Shown piece by piece: positions 1 through 9,283 of a DNA stretch of 64,000 nucleotides. Each line of letters begins with the position of its first letter. Position 1 is the stretch's first letter. The DNA lies in the NCBI GenBank assembly GCA_035547835.1, contig DASZTW010000002.1, positions 111,141 to 175,140 on the forward strand, written 5' to 3'. This DNA comes from Acidimicrobiales bacterium. GTDB taxonomy: Bacteria > Actinomycetota > Acidimicrobiia > Acidimicrobiales > Iamiaceae. The notes under the pieces were generated by a model. That model ran no database searches, had not been told where the DNA came from, and saw only the letters and a list, made by a program, of their open reading frames with translations. The position numbers and the translations under genes are program-made.

Positions 1-556
1 CGGGCCGGGCGCCGCGCCGCAGAACCTGTACCAGGTGGCAGGACCCGACGAGTGGGGCCGCGACGACTGCTGGGTCGCGATCGCGGTCGCGACCGACGAG
101 CAGTGGCGCTCGCTGTGCCACGTATTGGGCGGACCGGATTGGGCGACCGATGCCGCCTTCGCGACGGCCGCCGGACGGCGTCGGGGCCACGACCAGATCG
201 ACGCGGGTCTCCGAGCCTGGTGCCGGGACCGCACGGCCGAGGAGGTCACCGCCACGCTGTGGGATGCCGGCGTTCCCGTTGGAACGGTCACACTGCCGCA
301 CCGCCAGACTGACCTGGCGCCGCTCGCCGCTCGGGGGTTCTTCGAGGAGGTCGACCATCCAGTCGCCGGTCGGGCCCGTTACAGCACACTGCCGATGCGC
401 TTCTCCCATGGCCCGACTCGCTTCCATACGCGGCATGCGCCACTGCTGGGGGAGCACAACGAGACGATCCTCGAGGGGCTCGGGCTCACGCCCGAGGAGA
501 TCCGCGCGCTGGAAGCCGATGGCATCATCGGACGTTCGCTCGTGCAAGGAAGCTGA
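1..556 (+). CDS. CoA-transferase family III (CaiB/BaiF), C-terminal part
   Basis: This is the 3' end of a gene that begins left of the window. The frame is open from base 2, and the sequence before the first possible internal start (GTG at 35) continues the family's Pro-Gln-Asn-Leu-Tyr segment, so the GTG is not the true start. The visible 184 residues carry typical family III features: the WVAIAV strand, the W..LC/VLG region, the RTAEEV helix, and a C-terminal part ending in GLTPEEIRALEADGII. Family III enzymes move CoA between acyl groups through an aspartyl-CoA anhydride. The catalytic Asp lies in the missing N-terminal half, so the substrate cannot be judged. Family assignment is confident; the exact reaction is not. 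Confidence 0.85.
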   Translation, partial: GPGAAPQNLYQVAGPDEWGRDDCWVAIAVATDEQWRSLCHVLGGPDWATDAAFATAAGRRRGHDQIDAGLRAWCRDRTAEEVTATLWDAGVPVGTVTLPHRQTDLAPLAARGFFEEVDHPVAGRARYSTLPMRFSHGPTRFHTRHAPLLGEHNETILEGLGLTPEEIRALEADGIIGRSLVQGS

Positions 557-574
557 CGGCCCCCACGGGCGTCA

Positions 575-580
575 TATCCT
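575..580 (+). promoter_or_regulatory. -10 hexamer TATCCT, leaderless MarR gene
   Basis: TATCCT ends exactly 6 nt before the ATG at 587. In actinobacteria a TANNNT -10 element at this distance places the transcription start on the A of the start codon. No convincing -35 or Shine-Dalgarno sequence is seen. One of eleven sites of this type in the window. Confidence 0.55.
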
Positions 581-586
581 GCGGCC

Positions 587-1177
587 ATGGGCTTCGACGT
601 CGCGCCGTTCGATGTGGTCGAAGCCTCACGGCGGGTGTGGCTCGAGCTGTGGAGTCCCGAGGCGGCGTCGGGGATGGCGGTGTACACGGCCGTGCTCCGT
701 TCGTACCAGATGCTCCACGACCAGGTCAGCCGCGTGATGCGCCGCCACGACCTCAGCTTCCCGCGCTACGAGGTGCTCACATGGCTGGCGACCGACCCGG
801 AGTCGTCGCTCACGCTCAGCTGGATCAGCAAGACGCTGCGGATCCCTCCGGCGACGGTGACCAACATCATCGACCGGCTCGAGGCCGACGAGCTCGTCCG
901 ACGCGTGCCGCATCCTTCCGATGCGCGCACCACGTTGGCGGTCATCACCCCGCGCGGCCGGCGCGTGGCCACTGCGGCGACCCGCGACCTCAACGGGGCC
1001 GTGTACGAGGAGCTCGCGCTCACGCAAGCGCAGCGCCGCGACCTCGTCGGTGTGCTCGCGCACCTGCGCGCGAGCGGCGGGGAGTTCGACGTCGAACGAT
1101 CCAACGAGGTGATCGAAGAGCTGGCCGGGCGCCGTTCTCAGGCGCCCCGACGGAAGCCGCCCCGCGGGGTCGCGTAA
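587..1177 (+). CDS. MarR-family transcriptional regulator
   Basis: A 196-residue winged-helix regulator. Residues 45-140 hold the MarR core: a dimerisation helix (VLRSYQMLHDQVSRVM), the helix-turn-helix with the recognition helix near IPPATVTNIIDRLE, and the wing with HPSDARTTLAVIT, where Asp and Arg are the family's conserved wing residues. MarR proteins usually repress a neighbouring operon and release DNA on binding a small aromatic or acyl ligand. It lies 30 nt after the CoA-transferase gene in the same direction, but the -10 hexamer just before its ATG suggests its own leaderless transcript. The C-terminal 25 residues are Arg/Pro-rich and add no recognised domain. The ligand is unknown. 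Confidence 0.9.
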   Translation: MGFDVAPFDVVEASRRVWLELWSPEAASGMAVYTAVLRSYQMLHDQVSRVMRRHDLSFPRYEVLTWLATDPESSLTLSWISKTLRIPPATVTNIIDRLEADELVRRVPHPSDARTTLAVITPRGRRVATAATRDLNGAVYEELALTQAQRRDLVGVLAHLRASGGEFDVERSNEVIEELAGRRSQAPRRKPPRGVA

Positions 1178-1314
1178 GGCGCGATCGATCTGGTCCAACA
1201 GGCTGTTTCGAGGTATGTCACGCCCGGTGTCCTCCCATGGGGAATGCTTGTATTGCCCAGCGGGGCGCGCCAAGCTGCCTCGAACGTCACCCGACCGGAC
1301 GGACGCTTTTCGTC

Positions 1315-1911
1315 ATGACTGCTGCGAATCGACCACCCGCCGACCAGAACGCCGCCAAGGGGATCGCCTTACTGGTCGTGGCGGTGTTGGTGGGGGTCGT
1401 GCTTCTGGCACGCTTCAACGGCGGGGGTGGCAGTGGCGGTCACGCCTCGGCGCCGAAGAACACGACGTCCACGACGGTGAACGCCCCGACGACCACGGCC
1501 GTGCTGCCAACCGGGACCACGTCGAAGCCGATCACCGCGCTGAAGGTGGCCGTGTTCAACGGCACCGGTGGCCGGGTGGCCAAAGCGGCGGGCAACACCC
1601 AAAAGGCGCTCTCGACGGCGGGCTACACCAACGTGACCGTCGGCCACGACACCGACCAGCGTTCCACGTCGGTCGTGTACTACGGGCCAACGGCCCAGCG
1701 CGGCGATGCCGCAGCCATCGCCCGGGTGATGGGCTTCAAGAACACGGCGGTGCAGGCACAAGGCACTGCGCAGCTCCCCGCTGGTTCGACCGGTGCCGAC
1801 GTCGTCGTGATCCTCGGGCTCGACGCCACCTCGAACACGGCGGTCGCGGGTGGTTCCACCGGAACGAGCACGACCAGCGCCAGCAGCTCGTCCACCACGT
1901 CGACGCCGTAG
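1315..1911 (+). CDS. LytR C-terminal domain membrane protein
   Basis: A 198-residue membrane-anchored extracytoplasmic protein. Residues 16-35 (GIALLVVAVLVGVVLLARF) form one transmembrane helix, followed by a Gly- and Thr-rich linker, then a LytR_C-type domain at about 75-165 beginning with the characteristic strand LKVAVFNGTGGRVAKAAG and containing VVYYGPTAQRGDAAAIA. The last 30 residues are Ser/Thr-rich. LytR_C domains occur at the end of LytR-CpsA-Psr phosphotransferases and also alone, as here, in actinobacterial cell-wall proteins; their biochemical role is unclear. ATG at 1315 is chosen because it directly precedes the membrane helix. The 137 nt upstream hold no recognised gene. Confidence 0.75.
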   Translation: MTAANRPPADQNAAKGIALLVVAVLVGVVLLARFNGGGGSGGHASAPKNTTSTTVNAPTTTAVLPTGTTSKPITALKVAVFNGTGGRVAKAAGNTQKALSTAGYTNVTVGHDTDQRSTSVVYYGPTAQRGDAAAIARVMGFKNTAVQAQGTAQLPAGSTGADVVVILGLDATSNTAVAGGSTGTSTTSASSSSTTSTP

Positions 1912-2710
1912 CGAGCCCGTCGTCGCCACTTCCGACCTCGCCGGGTGGGCTGACCGGGCCCGCGCAGATCCGTCGCACACCGCGATCTTGAGCGACTTCG
2001 ACGGCACGCTCGCGGAGATCGTCACCGACCCGACCGCCGCCCGTCCCGTCGGTGGCGTGGTAGCCACCTTGGCCGACCTCGCCGGACGGTATGCGATGGT
2101 CGCCGTCGTCTCGGGTCGTCCCGTCGGCTTCCTGCAGGACCTGCTGCCCGATTCGGTGCACTTGTCGGGCTTGTACGGGCTGGAGTCCGCGCACGGCGGT
2201 CTGCGGGTGGAGGACCCCCGGGCGACGGAGTGGCGGGGCGTGGTCGAAGAGGTCGGCGCCGACGCAGCGGAGCTGCTGCCGGCCGACGCCGATGTGGAGC
2301 TGAAAGGCTTGTCGGTGACCGTGCACTACCGGCGGGTGCCGGCGGCCGAGCGCACGATCGTCGAGTGGGCGGAGCAGGCCGGTGCTCGCAGTGGCCTGGT
2401 CGTGCGAGCGGCAAAGCGATCCGTGGAGCTGCACCCGCCCGTCGACGTCGACAAGGGCAGCGTGACCCGGCGCTTGGTCGGCGATCTGCCGCGGGTCTGC
2501 TTCCTCGGCGACGACGTGGGCGATGTGCCCGCGTTCTCGGCGCTGGCAGGGTTGGCCGCCGAGGGCCGCGACGTGCTGCGCGTGGCGGTGGCGTCGGGCG
2601 AACTGGACCCGGAGGTGGCGGGGGCGGCTGACTCGCTCGTCGACGGCCCGCGCGGCGCGTTGGCCTTCTTGCAGACGTTGACGGACGCTCAGCCCGCGGC
2701 GTCGAGCTGA
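1850..2710 (+). CDS. otsB: trehalose-6-phosphate phosphatase
   Basis: HAD-superfamily phosphatase of the OtsB family, converting trehalose 6-phosphate to trehalose in the cytoplasm. HAD motif I is ILSDFDGTLAEI (the two Asp are the nucleophile and acid/base), motif II is VVSGRP, and the motif III/IV region is FLGDDVGDVPAF with the Mg-binding Asp pair. The cap contains the OtsB-like VELKGLSVTVHYR and ELHPPVDVDKG. The only non-TTG start before motif I is GTG 1850, giving an Arg/Pro-rich N-terminus that overlaps the LytR_C gene by 62 nt; the start is therefore uncertain. The 3' end overlaps convergent otsA by 22 nt. A phosphatase for glucosyl-3-phosphoglycerate is a less likely alternative given the otsA partner. 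Confidence 0.85.
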   Translation: MVPPERARPAPAARPPRRRRSEPVVATSDLAGWADRARADPSHTAILSDFDGTLAEIVTDPTAARPVGGVVATLADLAGRYAMVAVVSGRPVGFLQDLLPDSVHLSGLYGLESAHGGLRVEDPRATEWRGVVEEVGADAAELLPADADVELKGLSVTVHYRRVPAAERTIVEWAEQAGARSGLVVRAAKRSVELHPPVDVDKGSVTRRLVGDLPRVCFLGDDVGDVPAFSALAGLAAEGRDVLRVAVASGELDPEVAGAADSLVDGPRGALAFLQTLTDAQPAASS

Positions 2711-4065
2711 CCGCGCAGCCAGTCCGCCGGCGACCGGCTCAACGCGATGTCGCGTGCCGCCGTCGCGCGGCGGGCCCGTTCGGCGGCCGGCATCGTGAGC
2801 GCGAGGTGCAGTGCATCGGCCGTGCCGCTGACGTCGAACGGCTCGACGGGTATCACCGCAGATCGGAGGTACTCGAAGGCGCCGGCCTCGGTCGACAACG
2901 CGATCGCCCCGTCGCGCTCGTTCAACAGGACGCCTTCGCTGGCCACCAAGTTGAGGCCGTCACGGATCGGGTTCACGAGCAACACGTCGAAGCGGCGCAG
3001 CGCGGCGACCGATCGTGGGAAGTGGTCGGTCGGGTCGAACAGGATCGGCGTCCAGTCCGGCGTGGCCCACTTGGAGTTGAGGTCCTGGACCAGTCGGTCG
3101 ACTTCTTGGCGATACGCGAGGTACTCGGGGAGCCCTTCGCGCGAGGGGTAGACAAAGGCGCCGAACGTCACTGCGCCTCGCCACTCGGGGTGCCGGGTGA
3201 GGAGGTCGTCGAACGCCCAGAAGCCGCGCAGCAAGTTCTTCGACAACTCGATCCGGTCCACTCGCAAGACGAACCGGCGGTTGCCGACGGCCGCGTCGAG
3301 CTCGTCGGCCGCGGTGGCGCACTCGGGACCTGCGGCCACCGACCGCAAGTCGTCGAGATCTGAGGCGAGCGGCGAGACGAACGTCGTCGGCACCCACCCC
3401 AGCGTGTCGTCGCAGCACGCCTCGAAGCCGCGGGCCCATCGGGCGGTGTGGAACCCGCACGCGGCGTGCGCGGCCATGCCGGCGAGCAGTTCGTGGCGGA
3501 CGTCGCTCGGCAGCACTCGCAGCCCGTCGGGGGTGGCGAACGGGGTGTGGCTGAAGTGGACGAGGCGGAGGTCCGGTCGCTGCTCTGCGAGCATCGGGGC
3601 GAGCAGGCACAGGTGGTAGTCCTGCACCAGCACGGCTGCGCCGACGGGCGCGTCGTGGGCGACGGCCGTGGCGAACTGCTCGTTGACGTAGCGGTACGAG
3701 TCCCACGCTTGTCGCCATCGAGTGTCGATGCGAGGGCGGCGCGCCAGCTCGAACAACCCGTGGTGCGCGAACCACAACGTGGCGTTGCAGACCACGTCGT
3801 AGGCCTGTCGGTAGCGCACCGGGTCGAGCGCGAGCAGGCGGGCGCGGAACCCGTCGGCGTCCACGGGCGCGCCGCTCGCCGCGGCGCGGTCGTCGTCGGA
3901 CATTGCCGCCGCGATCCAAACCGTGTCGGTCCCGGCGACGAGCGGGCCGAGACCCGAGACGAGGCCGCCGCCGCCCCGCTTGGCTCGCAGCTGGTCACCG
4001 TCGCGGCGGAACGACACCGGACCCCGGTTCGAGACCACCACGATGGGTCGGCGACCTGCGTCCAT
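2689..4065 (-). CDS. otsA: trehalose-6-phosphate synthase (GT20)
   Basis: A 458-residue GT20 glycosyltransferase that joins glucose from a nucleotide-glucose donor to glucose 6-phosphate, making trehalose 6-phosphate. Family marks: VVSNRGPVSF at residues 9-18, VLVQDYHLCLLAPML and LVHFSHTPFATP in the N-terminal Rossmann domain, the donor-phosphate-binding Arg and Lys in RVDRIELSKNLLRG, and a C-terminal NPIRDGLNLVASEG (E. coli OtsA has a similar DGMNLVAKE). Length matches the family. The gene runs opposite to otsB and overlaps it at the 3' end; it is divergent from glycerate kinase. A TAGGGT hexamer lies 9 nt before the ATG. The osmolyte role of the pathway is family knowledge. Confidence 0.92.
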   Translation of the reverse strand: MDAGRRPIVVVSNRGPVSFRRDGDQLRAKRGGGGLVSGLGPLVAGTDTVWIAAAMSDDDRAAASGAPVDADGFRARLLALDPVRYRQAYDVVCNATLWFAHHGLFELARRPRIDTRWRQAWDSYRYVNEQFATAVAHDAPVGAAVLVQDYHLCLLAPMLAEQRPDLRLVHFSHTPFATPDGLRVLPSDVRHELLAGMAAHAACGFHTARWARGFEACCDDTLGWVPTTFVSPLASDLDDLRSVAAGPECATAADELDAAVGNRRFVLRVDRIELSKNLLRGFWAFDDLLTRHPEWRGAVTFGAFVYPSREGLPEYLAYRQEVDRLVQDLNSKWATPDWTPILFDPTDHFPRSVAALRRFDVLLVNPIRDGLNLVASEGVLLNERDGAIALSTEAGAFEYLRSAVIPVEPFDVSGTADALHLALTMPAAERARRATAARDIALSRSPADWLRGQLDAAG

Positions 4066-4149
4066 GAGCGCCCCACCCTACGGGAGCGAGGCTGGCCGTC
4101 CCGACGCCCTCGGGCCTCCGTCCCTCCCGACCGGTGCTGGAATGTGGCG

Positions 4150-5142
4150 GTGCGAGTCGTGGCCGCTCCCGACAAGTTCCGTGGCACTGCCACCGCCCGC
4201 GAGGTCGCGAGCGCGGTGGCCGCGGCTGCCGACCGCGCCCGATGGTCGTGCACGCAGGTACCCATGGCTGACGGCGGCGAGGGCACCCTCGACGCGCTGG
4301 GTGGCCCGAATCGCACGTCCACGGTCAGCGGCCCCTTGGGTGATCCGGTCGAGGTCGAGTGGCGCCTCGCGCGGGGGACGGCCGTGATCGAGATGGCCCG
4401 GGTGGCCGGCCTCGAGTTGGTGGGCGGGCCGGCGGGCAACGACCCGGTTGCCGCGGCCACCCAGGGCGTCGGCGAGCTCGTCAGCTTGGCGGTCGACGCC
4501 GGCGCCCGGCGGGTGATCGTCGGGATGGGCGGGTCGGCCACCACCGACGGGGGGCTGGGTGCGCTACGGGCGATGTATCCGTTGCAGCGCTACCGGGCGG
4601 TCGAGCTCGTCGCGGCGTGCGATGTCCGGACTTGTTTCATCGACGCCGCCGAGCGCTTCTCGCCACAGAAGGGCGCCAGCCCGAACCAGGTCGAGTTGCT
4701 GCGCCGCCGGCTCGAGCGGTTGGCGCAGGTGTACCGCGAGGACTACGGGGTCGATGTGAGCACGCTCGAGGGCGGGGGTGCGGCCGGGGGGTTGGCCGGC
4801 GGCCTGGCCGCGGCGGGTGCGCGCCTGGAGCCCGGCTTCGAGTTGGTTGCCGACGAAGTGGAGCTCTTCGAGTCGCTGGAAGGGGCCGACCTCGTCATCA
4901 CCGGCGAGGGGTTCCTCGACGAGCAGTCGTTCGAGGGGAAGGTCGTCGGCGGCGTGGTCGACCTCGCGGCGGAGGTCGGCGTGCCGGTGCTCGCGGTCGT
5001 GGGCCAGGTGTTCGATGGGGCCGACGACCGGGTGCGCGCGATCTCACTGGTCGAGGAGTTCGGCGAGGAGCGGGCCCGCGGCGACACGCTCACGTGTGTC
5101 ACCGAAGCGGTCAGTCGTCGCCTCGCGGAGGGCCTTCGCTGA
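4150..5142 (+). CDS. glycerate kinase
   Basis: A 330-residue GckA/GlxK-class glycerate kinase (family with IPR004381-type architecture), phosphorylating D-glycerate with ATP to 2- or 3-phosphoglycerate. Marks: N-terminal VVAAPDKFRGTATAREVA, MADGGEGTLDAL, the nucleotide/substrate loop VIVGMGGSATTDGGLGAL, and the late segments EGGGAAGGLAGGLAA and LVITGEGFLDEQSFEGK. GTG 4150 is preferred because MRVVAAPDKF matches the family N-terminus; GTG 4144 is possible. It is divergent from otsA and convergent with gpgS, overlapping it by 32 nt. In this context it may feed 3-phosphoglycerate to GpgS or salvage glycerate; this is inference. Confidence 0.9.
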   Translation: MRVVAAPDKFRGTATAREVASAVAAAADRARWSCTQVPMADGGEGTLDALGGPNRTSTVSGPLGDPVEVEWRLARGTAVIEMARVAGLELVGGPAGNDPVAAATQGVGELVSLAVDAGARRVIVGMGGSATTDGGLGALRAMYPLQRYRAVELVAACDVRTCFIDAAERFSPQKGASPNQVELLRRRLERLAQVYREDYGVDVSTLEGGGAAGGLAGGLAAAGARLEPGFELVADEVELFESLEGADLVITGEGFLDEQSFEGKVVGGVVDLAAEVGVPVLAVVGQVFDGADDRVRAISLVEEFGEERARGDTLTCVTEAVSRRLAEGLR

Positions 5143-6199
5143 GCCCGTCCCGACGGCGGGCGATCGCGCGTGCGACGCCTTCCAACGGGTCGTCGCCTTC
5201 CCCGATCGGCGGCATCGCCGCGCGAGCGCCCGGCCCGGCCAGCCCGTCGACGAACTCGGCCAGGCGGCCGTCGCTGGCGCCCGCGGCGCCGCGGCTGGCG
5301 GTGGTCGAAGCCGGCGCAGGGCCGATCTCGCTCGCCGGGCGGTAACCGGCGACGTGCACCAGCGGCGGCCGGTCGCGCACGTCGACCGGCGCCACGAGAC
5401 CGTCCGGTCGCCGGTACACCGGCGTGTCGGTGACGTCGAGCCCCGCACGCCGCAGCGCAGTCGTCATGACGGCCAGGGCCTGGGGCCCGAGCTCGTGCAG
5501 CGGGCGGTTGCGGTGCTTGCGGACACCGAGGTCGATCTGCGCGACCGCTTCGACGCCCCACCCGCCCGTGATGTCGATCAACAGGCCGATGTCGACCCCG
5601 TATCCGCCGGCAAACCGCACGCGCTCGACCACCTCGCGCCGGCTCGCGTACTCGCCGCCGATCGGTTGGATGATGTCGACCAGCTCAGGGAACCAGGTGG
5701 TGAGCACCGGCCGGGCGACCAGCTCGGTCACTCGTCCGCCCCCCACCTCCCCTTCGCCGCCGGGGCGCTCGTAGTAGCCCTTCACGAGCGCGACGTCGGG
5801 GTCGCCGAGCAAGGGGGCGACCAGACCCGTCACGAACGAGGTGTCGAACTGTTCCAAGTCGGCGTCGAGCCACACGATGAGGTCGCCGTCGGCTGCGGCC
5901 ACCGACTTCCACAGTGCCTCGCCCTTGCCCCTGCGGGTGCCTTCCTCGGGGAGCACGTCAGCGGCGCTGACGACCCGTGCGCCCGTGGCCTTCGCCACTT
6001 CCGCCGTGTCATCGGTCGACGCATCATCGACCACCAGCACCTCGTCGACCAACGGCACGGTGTCCATGAGATCGGCGCGAATGCGCCCGACGATGCCGGC
6101 GATGGTGGGGCTCTCGTTGTGCGCGGGGAGGCACACCGAGACGCGCAGATCCCCCTTCCGTTCGACCAGCTGGGAGGGGGAGAGGTAGGGGAACGACAT
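5111..6199 (-). CDS. gpgS: glucosyl-3-phosphoglycerate synthase
   Basis: A 362-residue GT-A (GT81) glycosyltransferase that transfers glucose from NDP-glucose to 3-phosphoglycerate, the first step toward glucosylglycerate and, in mycobacteria, methylglucose lipopolysaccharides. Seen: VSVCLPAHNESPTI near the N-terminus, VLVVDDASTDDT, the metal-binding DXD-type WLDADLEQF, VKGYYERP, the family hallmark GGGRVTELVARPVLTTW, and IGGEYASRREV. ATG 6199 is used because the fold starts about 18 residues later; the longer open frame upstream has no family similarity. The C-terminal 70 residues are Ala/Pro-rich. It overlaps the glycerate kinase gene tail to tail by 32 nt. A downstream GpgP phosphatase is not recognised nearby. 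Confidence 0.87.
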   Translation of the reverse strand: MSFPYLSPSQLVERKGDLRVSVCLPAHNESPTIAGIVGRIRADLMDTVPLVDEVLVVDDASTDDTAEVAKATGARVVSAADVLPEEGTRRGKGEALWKSVAAADGDLIVWLDADLEQFDTSFVTGLVAPLLGDPDVALVKGYYERPGGEGEVGGGRVTELVARPVLTTWFPELVDIIQPIGGEYASRREVVERVRFAGGYGVDIGLLIDITGGWGVEAVAQIDLGVRKHRNRPLHELGPQALAVMTTALRRAGLDVTDTPVYRRPDGLVAPVDVRDRPPLVHVAGYRPASEIGPAPASTTASRGAAGASDGRLAEFVDGLAGPGARAAMPPIGEGDDPLEGVARAIARRRDGLSEGPPRGDD

Positions 6200-6461
6200 C
6201 ACGAAAGGGGCGACCAGGGCGCAATGGCCAGGGTAGGCCGCAGTTGGCGGTGCGCGGGCAGGTCGCTGCGATCGTGGGACACCGTGTTGGTGCGCCAGAC
6301 TCCGCCTGGCGTACCCACCCCATGGCGATGAGCCGGCTCGCCCGTCGGCCCGCCTCCTGATCGCGTCGCGCCCCACCTTGCCGGTCATGGGGACTCGGCC
6401 GGTACGATCAAGCCGCGCCACCGGCGCCGACCCCGACCGAAGCCACTCCCGAGGCGAGCCC

Positions 6462-6737
6462 ATGACCGTCACCGTCCGAATCCCCACCACCTTGCGCACC
6501 TTGACGGCCGGTGCGTCGGAGGTGCAGGTCGAGGGCTCCACGGTCGGCGAGGTGCTCGAGAACCTCGACGCCACCCACCCAGGCTTCACCAGCCGCCTGC
6601 TCGATGACGACGGTGGCCTGCGCCGGTTCGTGAACGTCTTCGTCGCCGACGACGACGTGCGGTTCCTGAACGGCCTCGAGACCGCGGTGCCCGCCGGCGA
6701 CGTGGTGGCCATCATCCCTGCCGTCGCGGGCGGCTGA
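6462..6737 (+). CDS. MoaD/ThiS-family sulfur carrier
   Basis: A 91-residue beta-grasp protein ending in Gly-Gly, the residues that are adenylated and thiocarboxylated in MoaD/ThiS proteins. The sequence shows the fold's order: VTVRIPTTLRTLT, a helix (TVGEVLENLDATHPGF), VNVFVADDDVRFLNGLET and the last strand VVAIIPAVAGG. It may donate sulfur to molybdopterin, thiamine or an amino-acid pathway such as CysO-dependent cysteine synthesis; none of the partner genes (moaE, thiG, cysM, moeB) is adjacent, so the pathway is open. A TACGAT hexamer at 6403 would give a leader of about 50 nt. The ATG at 6462 follows a weak purine-rich GAGGCGAG. Confidence 0.82.
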   Translation: MTVTVRIPTTLRTLTAGASEVQVEGSTVGEVLENLDATHPGFTSRLLDDDGGLRRFVNVFVADDDVRFLNGLETAVPAGDVVAIIPAVAGG

Positions 6738-6832
6738 TCGCAGGGGTGCCCGGCGCGGTGGCCACCGGGCCGCCGGGCTGCGCCGAATTCGGTGGCGCGG
6801 TGTTGCGACGGGCGTCGTCGCGTGGTTTCCTG

Positions 6833-6859
6833 TTAGCAGTCTCAACCTGAGAGTGCTAA
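6833..6859 (+). promoter_or_regulatory. CIRCE operator (HrcA site) of groEL
   Basis: TTAGCAGTC, nine spacer bases, then GAGTGCTAA. This is the CIRCE inverted repeat (TTAGCACTC-N9-GAGTGCTAA) with one mismatch in the left arm. It ends 27 nt before the groEL ATG. HrcA normally binds here and represses chaperonin genes until heat shock. Confidence 0.93.
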
Positions 6860-8506
<1,647 letters not shown>

Positions 8507-8534
8507 TCCGTCCGTCCGACCAACGCACCACGCG

Positions 8535-8560
8535 ACGGGAGGCCCTCCGGGGCCTCCCGT
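8535..8560. terminator. bidirectional terminator hairpin groEL / WXG100
   Basis: Perfect 10-bp inverted repeat ACGGGAGGCC/GGCCTCCCGT with a 6-nt loop, placed between the convergent groEL stop and the WXG100 stop codon, which begins at the next base. No long T run follows, as usual in GC-rich actinobacteria. Confidence 0.75.
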
Positions 8561-8902
8561 TCACGTTCCGGCTCGCCGCGCCCGGGCCGCGAGGGCGACG
8601 TCACCGCCCTGCGGCGCGGCATGCGAGCGCTGCCACTGCTGGTCGCGCGCGGTGTCGGCGGCATGGGCGATCCAGGTCTCGAGCCAGGTGAGGCCCTCGA
8701 CCAGCGAGTTGGTGTCCCGGCGCTGGTGGTCGTAGGCCGCGCGGAACCGCTCGTGGAACGGACCCGACCAGTCGCGTTCGGCCGTAGCGGCGCGGACGGC
8801 TGCCACGGCGGCGCTGGACTCGAGCGTGGCGATCAACCGATCGCAGGCCGCCGTCGCCTCCGCGGCAGCTGCGTGGTCGAACGCCCCTTGGTCAGTTGCC
8901 AC
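8561..8902 (-). CDS. WXG100-family (ESAT-6-like) protein, second
   Basis: A 113-residue, almost wholly helical protein with a Trp-Ser-Gly motif at residues 45-47 (ERDWSGPF), the helix-turn-helix bend typical of WXG100 proteins. Helix 1 covers about residues 6-42 and helix 2 about 48-85; the last 25 residues (APQGGDVALAARARRAGT) look unstructured. No C-terminal YxxxD/E secretion signal is seen. It starts at GTG 8902 inside the end of the first WXG100 gene (11-nt overlap), so the two are co-translated and may form the usual heterodimer secreted by an ESX/type VII machine. The assignment rests on size, helix pattern, WXG motif and the EccC-like gene just upstream. Confidence 0.72.
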   Translation of the reverse strand: MATDQGAFDHAAAAEATAACDRLIATLESSAAVAAVRAATAERDWSGPFHERFRAAYDHQRRDTNSLVEGLTWLETWIAHAADTARDQQWQRSHAAPQGGDVALAARARRAGT

Positions 8903-9167
8903 CCGCGGACAAGATGTCGCCCTGGACGCGCAAGGCGGCGGCCAGGACCTCCTGCAGGGAGCCGTGGAAGTTGCGCAAGTCGGCCTCTGCCCGTTCCCAT
9001 GCCGAGCGGAACTCGATGGCGTGGCGGCCGTCCCAGTGGACGGGGTCGCCGAGGATCGCGCCTTGGGCACGGAACTGGGCCAGGACTTCTTCGAACGGCC
9101 CGCCGATCACGGCATGGAGCTGTTGGCTGGCTGCGACGGCGTCGCCGTCGCATGCGACTCGGCCCAT
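8892..9167 (-). CDS. WXG100-family (ESAT-6-like) protein, first
   Basis: A 91-residue helical protein with Trp-Asp-Gly at residues 45-47 (PVHWDGRHA), the same position as in its partner. The first helix (VAASQQLHAVIGGPFEEVLAQF) and second helix (IEFRSAWERAEADLRNFHGSL) fit the WXG100 hairpin. A GGGAGG ribosome-binding site precedes the ATG by about 6 nt. The gene lies 112 nt downstream of the EccC-like ATPase gene and overlaps the second WXG100 gene. A near-consensus promoter in the gap suggests that it is made at a higher level than the ATPase. Probable role: secreted substrate or co-substrate of a type VII-like system. Confidence 0.77.
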   Translation of the reverse strand: MGRVACDGDAVAASQQLHAVIGGPFEEVLAQFRAQGAILGDPVHWDGRHAIEFRSAWERAEADLRNFHGSLQEVLAAALRVQGDILSAGGN

Positions 9168-9254
9168 GGTCGACCTCCCGGTCAGGTGAGATGTGGTGCG
9201 GGAGGAAGGGTGGGGGAGTCGGGCGGGCCGTGGCCTCGGTCGACTCGGGCGCTG

Positions 9255-9283
9255 ACCCTAACTTTCGATCTGTTCCATGTCAA
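9255..9283 (-). promoter_or_regulatory. near-consensus promoter of the WXG100 pair
   Basis: Read on the minus strand: TTGACA (9283-9278), a 17-nt spacer, TAGGGT (9260-9255). The -35 is a perfect consensus match and overlaps the stop codon of the EccC-like gene. The expected transcript would start near 9248, giving a leader of about 80 nt before the first WXG100 gene. Confidence 0.7.
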
